Positions 7,326 through 16,046 of a stretch of 25,858 nucleotides of DNA are shown piece by piece. The stretch is from CAYRTD01 sp964426915 (lineage in GTDB: Bacteria > Bacteroidota > Bacteroidia > Bacteroidales > GCA-2748055). Made by a program: the position numbers and the translations under genes. The notes beneath the pieces were generated by a model, which saw nothing but the letters and a program-made list of their open reading frames with translations, ran no database searches and was not told the DNA's origin. Where the stretch lies: contig CAYRTD010000043.1 in NCBI GenBank assembly GCA_964426915.1, positions 1-25,858 of the forward strand. The letters run 5' to 3'. Each line of letters begins with the position of its first letter. Position 1 is the first letter of the stretch.

Positions 7326-8129
7326 ATGAAATTATCTGATTTACTCCTGGGGATATTTTTTTTATTTCCATTTGCCTTAAATGCCCAAAGCCTTAAGGAG
7401 CGCATCGAAGCATTTAAGGAGAAAAGACAGGAGAAGATAGCTGTAACCGATAAGTTTCAGATATCCGGACCCGTGCTGAGTTATGGAAGCCTGCAGGATC
7501 ACAGGATAAGTCCACTGATATACCCTGGACCGGGTGCAGGTATTTACTGGACCACCTTTAAGATCACGCCAGAGTGGACCACCATTTATGACCTGCGGCT
7601 ACAATACAACCATCTTCAGGGACCTTCAACCCTGAATTCTCAGTTCCGGAACCCGCATGGAAGGCTTGAAAGCAATTTCCTACGCCACCTGAAAAATGAT
7701 TCCTGGGCAGCAGGAGGAGGAATTTCAATGGAGTATTTCGCAAATTTTTACGGTAAACTCGAAAATGATGCTTTTCATGGAGATGGTTTTGTTTCTTTAA
7801 ATGCCACAGCTTCCTATACTGAAGAGTTTCGATTGCTGAAAAGGGATGCGTGGCTCCGGTCATCCATCACTATACCTTTTTTCTCATATATCAATCGTAT
7901 TCCTGATTATAATATAGGCGGTGTGGAGCACATTTTTAGCGGACCCTTTTCTTATAGAAGAGTAGGTTTGAAAACGGAATTAATTAAAATGATGAAGCAC
8001 AGTGAAGAAAACCGGGTGAGCATTTCATATGAATGGGATTTCTGGCATTGGAAGAATGAAGAAGAAGGATTGCCGGTCAGGGTGGGAAACCATAGGATAA
8101 GGATTGGGTTTTGGTTGAAGAGGATGTGA
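7326..8129 (+). CDS. Exported protein of unknown function, probably a beta-barrel
   Basis: The family is not recognised. The 267-aa product has a signal peptide (MKLSDLLLGIFFLFPFALNA, cleavage before QSLKE). A short charged helix follows (LKERIEAFKEKRQEKI, about 23-38). The rest, from about 45 to the end, is rich in aromatic and alternating beta-strand residues. It ends HRIRIGFWLKRM, with a pattern typical of outer-membrane barrels rather than soluble enzymes. No catalytic motif is visible. A lipoprotein peptidase gene follows 174 bp downstream in the same direction. That gap contains a purine-rich low-complexity tract, so co-transcription is uncertain. Confidence 0.6.
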   Translation: MKLSDLLLGIFFLFPFALNAQSLKERIEAFKEKRQEKIAVTDKFQISGPVLSYGSLQDHRISPLIYPGPGAGIYWTTFKITPEWTTIYDLRLQYNHLQGPSTLNSQFRNPHGRLESNFLRHLKNDSWAAGGGISMEYFANFYGKLENDAFHGDGFVSLNATASYTEEFRLLKRDAWLRSSITIPFFSYINRIPDYNIGGVEHIFSGPFSYRRVGLKTELIKMMKHSEENRVSISYEWDFWHWKNEEEGLPVRVGNHRIRIGFWLKRM

Positions 8130-8178
8130 GAGGTGGGAGAGTGAGAGGGAGAGTGAGAGTGGGGGTTGGGGAGTAGGG
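8130..8178. repeat. Purine-rich low-complexity tract after the barrel-like gene
   Basis: The sequence directly after the TGA consists of GAGA/GGGA-type repeats (GAGAGTGAGAGGGAGAGTGA and similar) running into G-runs. Comparable tracts follow other genes at 13622 and 25597. Confidence 0.6.
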
Positions 8179-8303
8179 AGTTCGGGATTTAGGGAATACG
8201 GGATTGCGTGGGTTAGCTGACACGAAAACATTACGCTCAAATTGGTTACGAAAAGGATTGTTGGGAGCAGCAAATTATTTGAAGTGAATAAATCAGAAAA
8301 GAA

Positions 8304-9314
8304 ATGAAAAAATTATTATCCATAATAATCGCATCGGGGATGATCGGAGTATCCTGCGAGAAGCTTTTTTATGAAGAAGAACCTTCAGCAGATCCACAGA
8401 GTATATTTCAGCAGGTGTGGGATTTTACTGACCGGGAGTACAGTTTCTTTGAATATAAGAATATCGATTGGGACTCAGCACATGATGTTTATAAAGATCG
8501 TATTCACCCAGAAATGGGGGAGGAAGAACTCTTCAATGTTCTGTCCGATATGCTTTTTATTCTCAGGGACGGCCATGTAAACCTTAAAGCTCCTTTTGAC
8601 CGGTCACGTAACTGGTTCTGGTATCTTGATTATCCTGAGAATTATGATTTCTCAGTTTTGCAGCGGAATTATTTCAAAGGAAGGGAACAATACGCCGGTC
8701 CTTTTATCCTTATGGATTTTGATGATGTGGGATATATCCATTATCAAAGTTTCAGTAATTCCGTTTCGGAGGAGAATATGGATTATGTTCTTGAAAAATT
8801 CAGGGATCATAAAGGTATTATAATAGATGTAAGAAGCAATGGCGGTGGATCCATGACCAATGCTGTAAGAATAGCACGTCGTTTTGCCGGTAACAAAACA
8901 CTGGCTGTATTAAGGCAGGATAAAACCGGTCCGGGACGTAATGATTTCACCAGCAAATATAAAGTGTATGTCGAGCCACCGGAAGACAGGGAGGCTTACC
9001 TCAAGCCAGTGGTTATTCTATCCAACCGTCTTTCTTACAGTGCCACAAATTATATGATCGCCATGATGAGAGAATTGCCCAATGTAACCGTCATAGGGGA
9101 TAACAGCGGCGGGGGCGGAGGTGTCCCTGCTTACACCGAACTCAGCAATGGCTGGTTGCTGAGGGTATCTTCCACCCGCATTTATACCCCGGACGGATTC
9201 AATATTGAAAACGGCATTCCTCCAGATATTAAAATAGATATTTCAGAAGAAGATATGACTGATAATTTAGATAGAATATTGGAGTATGGTCTTGAGTTTA
9301 TACGTATCAGGTAA
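8304..9314 (+). CDS. S41-family peptidase, lipoprotein
   Basis: The 336-aa protein has a lipoprotein signal ending in SGMIGVSC (Cys 18). An N-terminal helical region (about 33-95, ending LRDGHVNL) precedes the S41 C-terminal-processing-peptidase core. GIIIDVRSNGGGSMTNAVRI (171-190) is the conserved strand and glycine turn. ILSNRLSYSATNYMI (238-252) holds the presumed catalytic Ser 246 in the 'SA' context. GDNSGGGGGVPAYTELSNGW and SSTRIYTPDG follow as in the family. No clear PDZ domain is inserted. It probably cleaves proteins or peptides in the cell envelope. Its stop codon overlaps by 8 bases the end of the convergent SDR gene. Confidence 0.88.
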   Translation: MKKLLSIIIASGMIGVSCEKLFYEEEPSADPQSIFQQVWDFTDREYSFFEYKNIDWDSAHDVYKDRIHPEMGEEELFNVLSDMLFILRDGHVNLKAPFDRSRNWFWYLDYPENYDFSVLQRNYFKGREQYAGPFILMDFDDVGYIHYQSFSNSVSEENMDYVLEKFRDHKGIIIDVRSNGGGSMTNAVRIARRFAGNKTLAVLRQDKTGPGRNDFTSKYKVYVEPPEDREAYLKPVVILSNRLSYSATNYMIAMMRELPNVTVIGDNSGGGGGVPAYTELSNGWLLRVSSTRIYTPDGFNIENGIPPDIKIDISEEDMTDNLDRILEYGLEFIRIR

Positions 9315-10242
9315 ACTTGAACTGTTTATACTCCACCCCTGTCCAACGCTCCGATTCCTCCCACAACCTGGCCGCATCCTCACGATTATGAGAAGCTTCA
9401 TTGGATTCAACGCGGACCGGGTAACCTTTCATTTCATTCCTGCCATCCGGGCCATAATATTCGCCTCCTTTTACATCCGGGTCGACAGATGCCCTGATCT
9501 GTGGTAATGCACCTATTGCCTGGTCCTGTGCGATCCATTTAAATATCGGAAATAGCAGCTTGAGAAGAAATTTTTTCTCGAGGTAGCGCCCAAGATTAGT
9601 CAATGCCACTCCGGGATGAGCTGCCACGGCCAGGGTATTGCTGTTATTCTTTTCAAGTTTTCTCTGGAGTTCATAGGTAAAAAGCAAGTTGGCAAGTTTT
9701 GAGCGTCCATATGCTCTGGTGGGATTATAGTCCCTGCCGTTCTCGAAAAGGAGGTTATTAAAATCCATTTCTCCTCTTTTGTGTGCGCCACTGCTGACAT
9801 TTACCACCCTGGAACCGGGAGTTTTTTTAAGAATGTCCATCAATAAGCCAGTCAGAGCAAAATGTCCAAGGTGATTAATTCCCATTTGCCCTTCAAATCC
9901 ATCTTTTGTCCTGAAATACGGACTCATCATGATGCCTGCATTATTCAGCAATACATCAAGTTTGTTATAATTTTTCCTGAATTCTGAGGCAAATTCTTTT
10001 ACCGATTCAAGATCACCCAGATCCAGTATCATGACTGTGATATTTGCGTCGGGGAATTCTTTCAGTATTTCATCTTTCGAATGCTCACCATTTTCCTTCG
10101 AACGACTGGCCAGTATCACCTCTGCACCCCTCATGGCAAATGCCTTCAATGATTCATAACCCAAACCACTGTTTCCACCGGTCACGATAATGGTTTTACC
10201 TTTCAGTTCGGGTATATTATCTTTCGTCCATTTTTCTTTCAT
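9307..10242 (-). CDS. Short-chain dehydrogenase/reductase (SDR)
   Basis: This is a 311-aa classical SDR resembling the retinol dehydrogenase/WWOX-like group. The cofactor loop is TGGNSGLG (21-28), followed by NNAGIM (100-105). The catalytic Ser lies in NVSSGAH (about 150) and Tyr 178/Lys 182 in YGRSK. The ASRSKENGE segment after beta-2 has the Arg typical of NADP(H) binding. The ATG at 10242-10240 is preferred over the TTG six bases upstream. A 6-bp inverted repeat (ACAAAC-N5-GTTTGT, 10245-10261) lies directly before the start. The substrate cannot be predicted. The gene is convergent with, and overlaps by 8 bases, the S41 peptidase gene. Confidence 0.9.
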   Translation of the reverse strand: MKEKWTKDNIPELKGKTIIVTGGNSGLGYESLKAFAMRGAEVILASRSKENGEHSKDEILKEFPDANITVMILDLGDLESVKEFASEFRKNYNKLDVLLNNAGIMMSPYFRTKDGFEGQMGINHLGHFALTGLLMDILKKTPGSRVVNVSSGAHKRGEMDFNNLLFENGRDYNPTRAYGRSKLANLLFTYELQRKLEKNNSNTLAVAAHPGVALTNLGRYLEKKFLLKLLFPIFKWIAQDQAIGALPQIRASVDPDVKGGEYYGPDGRNEMKGYPVRVESNEASHNREDAARLWEESERWTGVEYKQFKFT

Positions 10243-10381
10243 AAACAAACACTTAGTTTGTCCTCACAAACATAAGTTCAGCTAATTTGTTCATTACTCC
10301 TGCTACATTCAATTATTTATCGGCCAAAGCCTTCCGTGTCGAAGCTCTGCGAAAAAGATGGCGCAGGTGGAACCCATTTTC

Positions 10382-12454
10382 CTACTTCCCACACTCCCTT
10401 GCCAGCGCTGCAAACGCCCCAAGTATCTTCTTACCCAACACAACATCGTCAGAGAAAATCGTAAACTCGCTCTCAAAATCTTCGACTTCACCATTTTCGT
10501 AGGGTTTGATAAGATCCTGTTCGCCTGCGGTTACCAGTGTTATCTCAATTAATTCATCATCCACAGAAATTTCTGAATTGTCTTCATGAATGTCTGAAGC
10601 GATGAATTCATAAATATATTCATTTCTTTCACCGTCATCTTCTGTAACCAGACGGGTGAATTTCAACTTGCAATTAGTCTCATCAATAAGCTCAATTTTC
10701 TGTTCGTACTCTTCTTCGGTGAGCTTTATATCGGGAATGTTTTCTGTGAGAAAATCCAGAGCTTCCTGGCGTGTCATGGCAGATCGGTCTTCAACCACCG
10801 AGTTTTCTTTCAGGTAACGCAGGGCGGCCATGAAGTTTTTGGCAACAAGGGGATCCGCAAAATATATCTCAGCGTCATCGGTATAATCTTCAAGCTGCTC
10901 ATTCTCATATTCCCTGATAAAATCGTTCTCTGTCTCAACGGGGACAGTAAGTCTTCCACTGCTTACTTTAATTTCGAGTTCTTCAAGATTAATATCTTCG
11001 GGATAAACCTGATATTCAGTCACAGTGATCTCACCCTCATCAGTTAACGTTCTTTCAATTACCAGCAGGTTCTCATTTTCCTTTTTAACTTCCAGCTTTT
11101 GCTCATATTTTTCATCCCCCCGGAATAAGGGCACAAAATTTTCTGCCAGCCAGAAATTGACTTCATCAACAGACTGGAAATCAACGATTAATTCTTCGCT
11201 GTTGCGGATAGCGGTTTCAAATGCATTAATTACATCCCGGGCATTATCGATTTCCGCCATATGAAATTCCAGATCTGATTCATAGCCGGAAACACTTTCT
11301 TCTTCGGTTTCCCTTATGAAATCACGATCGTCTTTTGTTTCCATTTCCACGGTAATCTCACTTTTGGATGCATCGAGATTCAGTTTATCGATCATATCAA
11401 AAAGGTAGAAGGAATAGGTGACTTCTTCTGTTTCTCCGTCCTCATCTGTTTCCCTTATTGTCAGATCAACAATGCCTGCGGGATCTTCCTCAAATTGCAG
11501 ACTGTTTTGATAAGTGTCGTCATCTATCTTCACTTCTCCCAGGTTTTGCTGAACGAATTCGAGTGCTGATGTATAACTGTCCCATGAAGGTCTTTCAGGC
11601 ATGGTATTGCTTACCAGGTAAGAAAGTGCATTTACAATTTTCCTGGCCTCTTCTATATCATCTGCATAGATAATCACTTCATCGATATACTCTTTTCCGT
11701 CGGGTCCTTTCATTTCAATGTATCGCTTTCCATCCCTGACAGGGACCTCAATACTCAGTGTTTTCCCTGAGACTTCGAGATTAATGGCCAGGGGATTGAT
11801 ATCGTTGAGGTCTATCATGTAATTAAACATTTCCTGTTCACCATCATCAGTTGAGGTAGCAAAGTATTCAACAAGATAGGGTCTTTCACCCTTTTTGAAT
11901 TCCTGTTCCCATTCTACATCGTCGTCTGTGGCTTTACCAATATTCTCTGAAAGCCAGACGAAGGCTTCTTCACGATTTCCCCATACAGCCTGGGTTTCTT
12001 TGCATTGGGAGATATTTTCCCTGAAATCGTCAATGAATGAGCGGGCCAAATCCACCTCATTCATAGTAAGCTCGATCTCCTCGGTATATTCATCAAATTC
12101 ACCTTCTTCATAATATGATATGAACTTTTGTGAATTCTTTGTCTCCATTTCAATGATTATGGATTTTTTCTTTGAGTTGAATTTCATTGCCGCCGGATCT
12201 ATATCAGAAAGATAAAACTCCCAGTACCGGCTTTCGATAGAACCCTTTTTATCGGTAAGGAATTCTTCGATCTTCATTTTACAGTCATTTCCTTCAACGC
12301 TGGAAAATTCATAGCGGTAGCTGTCATTTCCAATTTGCATGTCCCCTGTATAATTATCGAACCCGGAAATATTATCCTGGGCATTAAGAATGGGTGAAAT
12401 AAAAAAACAGGAAAGAAAAGCAATAGTCAAGGTAGATTTAATTTTAGCTGACAT
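10382..12454 (-). CDS. Exported, very acidic protein made of five repeats
   Basis: The family is not recognised. The 690-aa product has a signal peptide ending near ISPILNAQ (residues 1-26). The rest consists of five units of about 125-130 residues, at roughly 31-152, 160-286, 294-420, 430-553 and 562-689. A full unit starts with a helix (QEALDFLTENI), has a charged strand region (EEYEQKIELI), then ITVEMETKDDRDFI, a YENGEVEDF-like turn, and a closing helix (DPLVAKNFMAALRYL). The first unit lacks the opening helix. Asp and Glu are very abundant, so the protein would be strongly negative and might bind cations or a basic partner. No enzyme motif is seen. It is divergent from the WYL regulator, sharing a 163-bp upstream region that holds repeated TGCA motifs. 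Confidence 0.7.
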   Translation of the reverse strand: MSAKIKSTLTIAFLSCFFISPILNAQDNISGFDNYTGDMQIGNDSYRYEFSSVEGNDCKMKIEEFLTDKKGSIESRYWEFYLSDIDPAAMKFNSKKKSIIIEMETKNSQKFISYYEEGEFDEYTEEIELTMNEVDLARSFIDDFRENISQCKETQAVWGNREEAFVWLSENIGKATDDDVEWEQEFKKGERPYLVEYFATSTDDGEQEMFNYMIDLNDINPLAINLEVSGKTLSIEVPVRDGKRYIEMKGPDGKEYIDEVIIYADDIEEARKIVNALSYLVSNTMPERPSWDSYTSALEFVQQNLGEVKIDDDTYQNSLQFEEDPAGIVDLTIRETDEDGETEEVTYSFYLFDMIDKLNLDASKSEITVEMETKDDRDFIRETEEESVSGYESDLEFHMAEIDNARDVINAFETAIRNSEELIVDFQSVDEVNFWLAENFVPLFRGDEKYEQKLEVKKENENLLVIERTLTDEGEITVTEYQVYPEDINLEELEIKVSSGRLTVPVETENDFIREYENEQLEDYTDDAEIYFADPLVAKNFMAALRYLKENSVVEDRSAMTRQEALDFLTENIPDIKLTEEEYEQKIELIDETNCKLKFTRLVTEDDGERNEYIYEFIASDIHEDNSEISVDDELIEITLVTAGEQDLIKPYENGEVEDFESEFTIFSDDVVLGKKILGAFAALARECGK

Positions 12455-12506
12455 ATTACAGATAGTTTTTGTTTAGAAAGAGTAAAAATAGTGAATTCTT
12501 GATTTT

Positions 12507-12567
12507 ATGCATATAAAAATCAAATTTTCTTGCATACATCTATATTTTTAAAATGCACTAACATGCA
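12507..12567. promoter_or_regulatory. Cluster of four TGCA motifs between divergent genes
   Basis: ATGCAT (12507-12512), TGCAT (12531-12535), ATGCA (12553-12557) and ATGCA (12563-12567) lie in the AT-rich region between the five-repeat protein gene and the WYL regulator gene. Their cores are spaced 23, 23 and 10 bases apart. They are candidate operator half-sites for the adjacent regulator. This is pattern-based only; no TAnnTTTG box was found for either gene. Confidence 0.3.
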
Positions 12568-12617
12568 AAAACTCTACTTGTTTTTCTATATTTTTACATC
12601 TGCTCAAACAGAATCTT

Positions 12618-13625
12618 ATGAATAAAAACCTATCTGAATATATTCGATACAGAGCCATAGACCGGTGTATAACTGAAAATGGAACGGCCTGCATAACACA
12701 ACTCGTGGAAGCCGTTAGAGAAGCGCTTAAGGAAGATACGGTCAGTGAGGGATCAATAAAAAAAGATCTTTTGGATATGGGAATGCCTGAACCTGAAGGC
12801 TATGGGGTTCCTGTTGCCTGGGATGAAGATAAGAAAGTTTATTATTATACAGATAAAAATTTCTCTCTTGACCAGGTTTCTCTCAGTGATGAGGAAAATA
12901 AAACTTTTTGGCTGACGGTTCAGTATCTCGATCAGCTTAAATCACATAAAAGCATCCAGGGAATAAAGTCCCTGATACAAAAGATCGTAAACACTCTGAG
13001 AATAAGTTCTCTGGATGGTGAAAGCAGGAATCCGGATTTTGTTCAGTCGGAGATTTCACACAGCTTCGGGGGAAGTCAGTTCCTGATACCCTTGATACGG
13101 TTCATACGGAATAAGAAGGTAATCAGGGTCTACTATCAGCCTTTTTACGAAGACAAGCCATATTTTATTATTGTGCATCCTTATCTTCTCAAGGAATACC
13201 GTAACCGCTGGTACCTTATCGGACTGAATGATACAAAAAAGGAGTTGCGCACCTACGGACTTGACAGAATATGGGAGGTGGAAGAATTGAACCAGGAATA
13301 TATTCCGAAAAAATTCAATGCAAAGGATTATTTCCGGAATATTGTCGGGATCATCTCACCGGTGGGAGAGCCTCCCGGTATCAGGATTGAGGTTCAGCGT
13401 CATCAGGCCCAGTATCTTATAACACAACCTCTTCATGAGAGCCAGTTTATCGAATCGGAAGATGAAGAAAAACTCATTTTTGGTTATAAGGTACATCCCA
13501 CCTATGAATTTAAAGCGATGATCCTTGCCATGGGTTCAGATGTGAAGGTACTTTCGCCGGAATCGTTTAAGAAGGAAGTATTGAGGGAGTTGAATGATGC
13601 GATTTTGGGGTATGGGAGGAAGTAG
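12618..13625 (+). CDS. WYL-domain transcriptional regulator
   Basis: The 335-aa protein has an N-terminal winged-helix-like region (about 1-75, with YRAIDRCITENGTACITQLVEAV). A helical linker follows, then a WYL domain at about 158-228. The signature is seen in KKVIRVYYQPF and NRWYLIGLND, followed by LRTYGLDRIWEVEEL. The C-terminal WCX-like extension contains VKVLSPESFKKEVLRELND. WYL proteins sense small ligands or nucleic acids and often control stress or phage-defence genes. Here the closest candidate target is the divergent five-repeat exported protein. No defence genes are adjacent. Length is normal for the family. Confidence 0.85.
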   Translation: MNKNLSEYIRYRAIDRCITENGTACITQLVEAVREALKEDTVSEGSIKKDLLDMGMPEPEGYGVPVAWDEDKKVYYYTDKNFSLDQVSLSDEENKTFWLTVQYLDQLKSHKSIQGIKSLIQKIVNTLRISSLDGESRNPDFVQSEISHSFGGSQFLIPLIRFIRNKKVIRVYYQPFYEDKPYFIIVHPYLLKEYRNRWYLIGLNDTKKELRTYGLDRIWEVEELNQEYIPKKFNAKDYFRNIVGIISPVGEPPGIRIEVQRHQAQYLITQPLHESQFIESEDEEKLIFGYKVHPTYEFKAMILAMGSDVKVLSPESFKKEVLRELNDAILGYGRK

Positions 13626-14179
13626 GCAGGAGGTAGGAGGCAGTAGGCAGTAGGCAGTAGGCAGGAGGAAGTTCAGTGAAACCCATTTTTCAGGAACCGA
13701 AGGTGAACTGAAAAATGCATGGTTGAACTGAATCCTGAGCAAAGCGTAAGGATCTTGAGGCAGGAGGCAGTCGAACAGCGGCGGAGCTGCATATCCGGGC
13801 ATATAGCTTTAATTGTTAATGTTCAGGGTAATCAGTGATCAGTAAACGGTAAGTGGGTCTTCATGACACACCGGGAATTTTTCATGAATTATGGCAGTTG
13901 AGTAAAAAGAAGTTGTAAAATGTTTATACTTTAATAAATTAGTTATTTACATGATTTAGTTAGGTAAAAGTAGGCCTATGGGAGAGTTGTTTGAACTGGA
14001 GAGAGTGTGTGTAATATGACTTAAGCGACTGAAGGATGAGAGGACTTAAGAGCAGTTGAAATTTTCAAGGATAATTTTTTGAGTAACCATTTTTCTCTCT
14101 CCAATTATACCTTAAGTTATTTCGTAAAAAAACGGAAGTTGCTTTGAGGAATAGTCTTAACGTGCGGTTACTTTATATT
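13622..14179. other. 554-bp gap with a short tandem repeat; otherwise empty
   Basis: Immediately after the WYL gene is a purine-rich tract containing three and a half copies of CAGTAGG (13641-13664). After about 13800 the sequence is AT-rich with no convincing reading frame, RNA gene or promoter. An apparent minus-strand frame here (13536-13802) is only the low-complexity tract read backwards. Confidence 0.5.
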
Positions 14180-14572
14180 TTACAGTTCCATATCACTGAG
14201 GTGAAGATCCAGTGCCCTCACTGATATTTGTATTTCCTTTATTGAAATTGCCAGGGATACAATGAGCATGAGAAGAGCAACGCCGAAAATTATTTCTCCT
14301 GCAAGCTGCAGCTCAACATAAACAAGAAACATACACAGCACGCAGAGCAAAAGGCTGCCTATACCCAATAATTGCATGGTTCGTGTAAGGCCAAGTCTTT
14401 TTTTTAAATTTTGTATCTGTCCTATGATCAGACTTTGCGGGTTTTCCTTAAAACGGGCATGAAGGTTTCTGACCAGCGAAGCATAGGCTAAAAAACGATT
14501 TGTATAAGCAAGTAATAACAGGGATATTGCTGAAAATAACAGAGCCGGGGTGGTGAGGGTGAGTTGATTCAT
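14180..14572 (-). CDS. DUF2721 membrane protein
   Basis: The 130-aa protein matches DUF2721 along its length. It begins TTPALLFSAISLLLLAYTNRFLAYASLVRNL (first membrane segment, about 8-30, ending in the conserved AYTNRF). A basic cytoplasmic loop, QIQNLKKRLGLTR, follows. Two further membrane segments (about 65-88 and 93-112) come next, and the end EIQISVRALDLHLSDMEL is also typical. The function of the family is unknown. It stands alone between two intergenic regions; the dispersed repeat copy begins 43 bp beyond its start codon. Confidence 0.85.
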   Translation of the reverse strand: MNQLTLTTPALLFSAISLLLLAYTNRFLAYASLVRNLHARFKENPQSLIIGQIQNLKKRLGLTRTMQLLGIGSLLLCVLCMFLVYVELQLAGEIIFGVALLMLIVSLAISIKEIQISVRALDLHLSDMEL

Positions 14573-14614
14573 ATGATTTTTTCTGCAAATATAATGGATT
14601 TGTCAGGGTTTACG

Positions 14615-14735
14615 TAGTGTCCTTAAATAAAGTTGAGTGTCCGGATCATAACCGAATTCGCCAAATGGCGGTGAGCTTCAGCGACACGCGGTTGCAGCAA
14701 CGCAGATATTGGACATTATGGACAGGCACTAATTA
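14615..14735 (-). repeat. Short copy of the dispersed repeat family
   Basis: Read on the minus strand from 14735, it starts TAATTAGTGCCTGTCCATAA and continues for about 40 bases almost identical to 7033-7073. It then carries the GC-rich CAACCGCGTGTCGC motif also found at 25443-25453 and an AGCTCACCGCCA motif also found at 22829-22840. It ends near TAGTGTCC (14615-14622), a partial inverted repeat of its start. It is about half the length of the 7028 copy. Confidence 0.65.
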
Positions 14736-14770
14736 ATATAAATGATTTCTGAGTATACATTTTAGTAATA

Positions 14771-14801
14771 TTGCTTATTAAACATTAAAAGTATAGTTTT
14801 G
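14771..14801 (+). promoter_or_regulatory. Promoter of the MscS channel gene
   Basis: TTG (14771-14773) and TAGTTTTG (14794-14801) are separated by 20 bases, matching the Bacteroidota -33/-7 arrangement. A start near 14807 would give a leader of about 65 bases. Confidence 0.5.
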
Positions 14802-14872
14802 TTAGGAAGTTTGAAGCCGTTAGAATGTATTTTCTATTATTACTATAGTTGTTTAATTAAAACTTATTCCTA

Positions 14873-15778
14873 ATGGAAAAACTTATCACCCAGGACTTTT
14901 GGCAGGATTTTTATGAAAAATCCCTTGAATGGACCCTGACACAATTACCCTCAATTGTCATTTTTTTTATCGTAATTATCATTTTGCAAAAAATTTTTAC
15001 ATCCGGTTTGAATCGCATAGGAAAATTGATATTAAAGCGTTCAGAAGAGCACAAGGATAAGGAAGCTGAAAAGCGTATAAATACCTTAATGGGGATTCTG
15101 AAGGGACTAATAAAAATTGTTCTTTGGACGATATTTTTCATGACGTTCTTAAAGAAAATCGGAACTGATATTGGTCGTCTTATTGCAAGTGCGGGTATTA
15201 TTGGTCTTGCCGTGGGGTTTGGCGCACAGGAACTGGTTCGCGATGTAATAAGCGGGTTTTTTATGTTACTCGAAAATCAGATAAGGGAAGGTGATGTGGC
15301 AATTATTAACGGAACCGGAGGTCTTGTGGAGAAGATTGAAATGAGAACCATTACTTTAAGGGATTTCTCAGGTGTTGTGCATGTTATTCAAAACGGAAAA
15401 ATCAATACCCTTTCAAATATGACCAAGGAATGGTCGGCTATGGTTTTTGATGTTGGCGTTGCATATAAAGAGAATATCGATGAAGTAATCCAAGTAATGA
15501 AAGAAGTGGGGGAGGAACTGAAAAATGATCGTGAACTGGGAGAACATATCCTTGAACCTATTGAGATTTTTGGTGTTGATCAATTCGCTGACAGTGCGGT
15601 AGTGATCAAAGCAAGGATTAAGACTAAACCCATTCAGCAATGGACTGTTGGCAGGGCTTACAGGGGAAGATTGAAAAAAGCGTTTGATAAAAACAATATT
15701 GAGATCCCCTTCCCACATACTACTCTTTACTGGGGTGAGGCCAGTGATGCTTTTAAACATGATATTAAAAAGGGTTAG
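14873..15778 (+). CDS. Small-conductance mechanosensitive channel (MscS family)
   Basis: The 301-aa protein is an MscS-type channel that opens under membrane tension to release solutes on osmotic downshock. Membrane segments lie at about 26-45, 75-93 and 100-133. The third is the pore helix, with the Gly/Ala-rich IASAGIIGLAVGFGAQELVRDVISGFF. The beta domain follows (IREGDVAIINGTGGLVEKIEMRTITLRD, with VIQNGKINTLSN), then the alpha/beta C-terminal domain ending IPFPHTTLYWG. Length and order are those of short MscS proteins. It has its own promoter and no close neighbour in the same operon. Confidence 0.93.
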   Translation: MEKLITQDFWQDFYEKSLEWTLTQLPSIVIFFIVIIILQKIFTSGLNRIGKLILKRSEEHKDKEAEKRINTLMGILKGLIKIVLWTIFFMTFLKKIGTDIGRLIASAGIIGLAVGFGAQELVRDVISGFFMLLENQIREGDVAIINGTGGLVEKIEMRTITLRDFSGVVHVIQNGKINTLSNMTKEWSAMVFDVGVAYKENIDEVIQVMKEVGEELKNDRELGEHILEPIEIFGVDQFADSAVVIKARIKTKPIQQWTVGRAYRGRLKKAFDKNNIEIPFPHTTLYWGEASDAFKHDIKKG

Positions 15779-15890
15779 ATGTTCAGCTAAATGAACTTCA
15801 GAAGATGACTGAAATCAGGCCGGGAGATAAGATATAATCATCAATTAGCTTATTATTTTGATAAGTACCGGTTTTGAGTTGATGAAAGAG

Positions 15891-15921
15891 TTGTTTGTAA
15901 TGAAGATACTGGATACATTTG
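15891..15921 (+). promoter_or_regulatory. Promoter of the mini sorting-signal protein gene
   Basis: TTG (15891-15893) and TACATTTG (15914-15921) with a 20-base spacer fit the Bacteroidota consensus well. Transcription would start near 15927, leaving a leader of about 120 bases before the ATG at 16047. Confidence 0.5.
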
Positions 15922-15942
15922 TACCATAACCAATTTAGCCAT

Positions 15943-16005
15943 TTTACGGTTTATAATCAACCGTAAATTGTTCTGACGCTCTTAAAAAGGCTCTCGTGAA
16001 GAGCC
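15943..16005 (+). promoter_or_regulatory. Two hairpins in the 5' leader of the mini-protein mRNA
   Basis: TTTACGGT (15943-15950) pairs perfectly with ACCGTAAA (15960-15967) around 9 bases. GGCTCT (15989-15994) pairs with AGAGCC (16000-16005) around 5 bases. Neither is followed by a T-run, so they are more likely leader structure or mRNA-stabilising elements than terminators. Confidence 0.4.
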
Positions 16006-16046
16006 GGATAACAAAAGAGAATTGAACAATAAAAAAAATTAACATT

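Noticed and set aside
13536..13802. Minus-strand frame rich in CLLP repeats
   Set aside because: It is produced by the purine-rich tandem tract after the WYL gene and the end of that gene read backwards.
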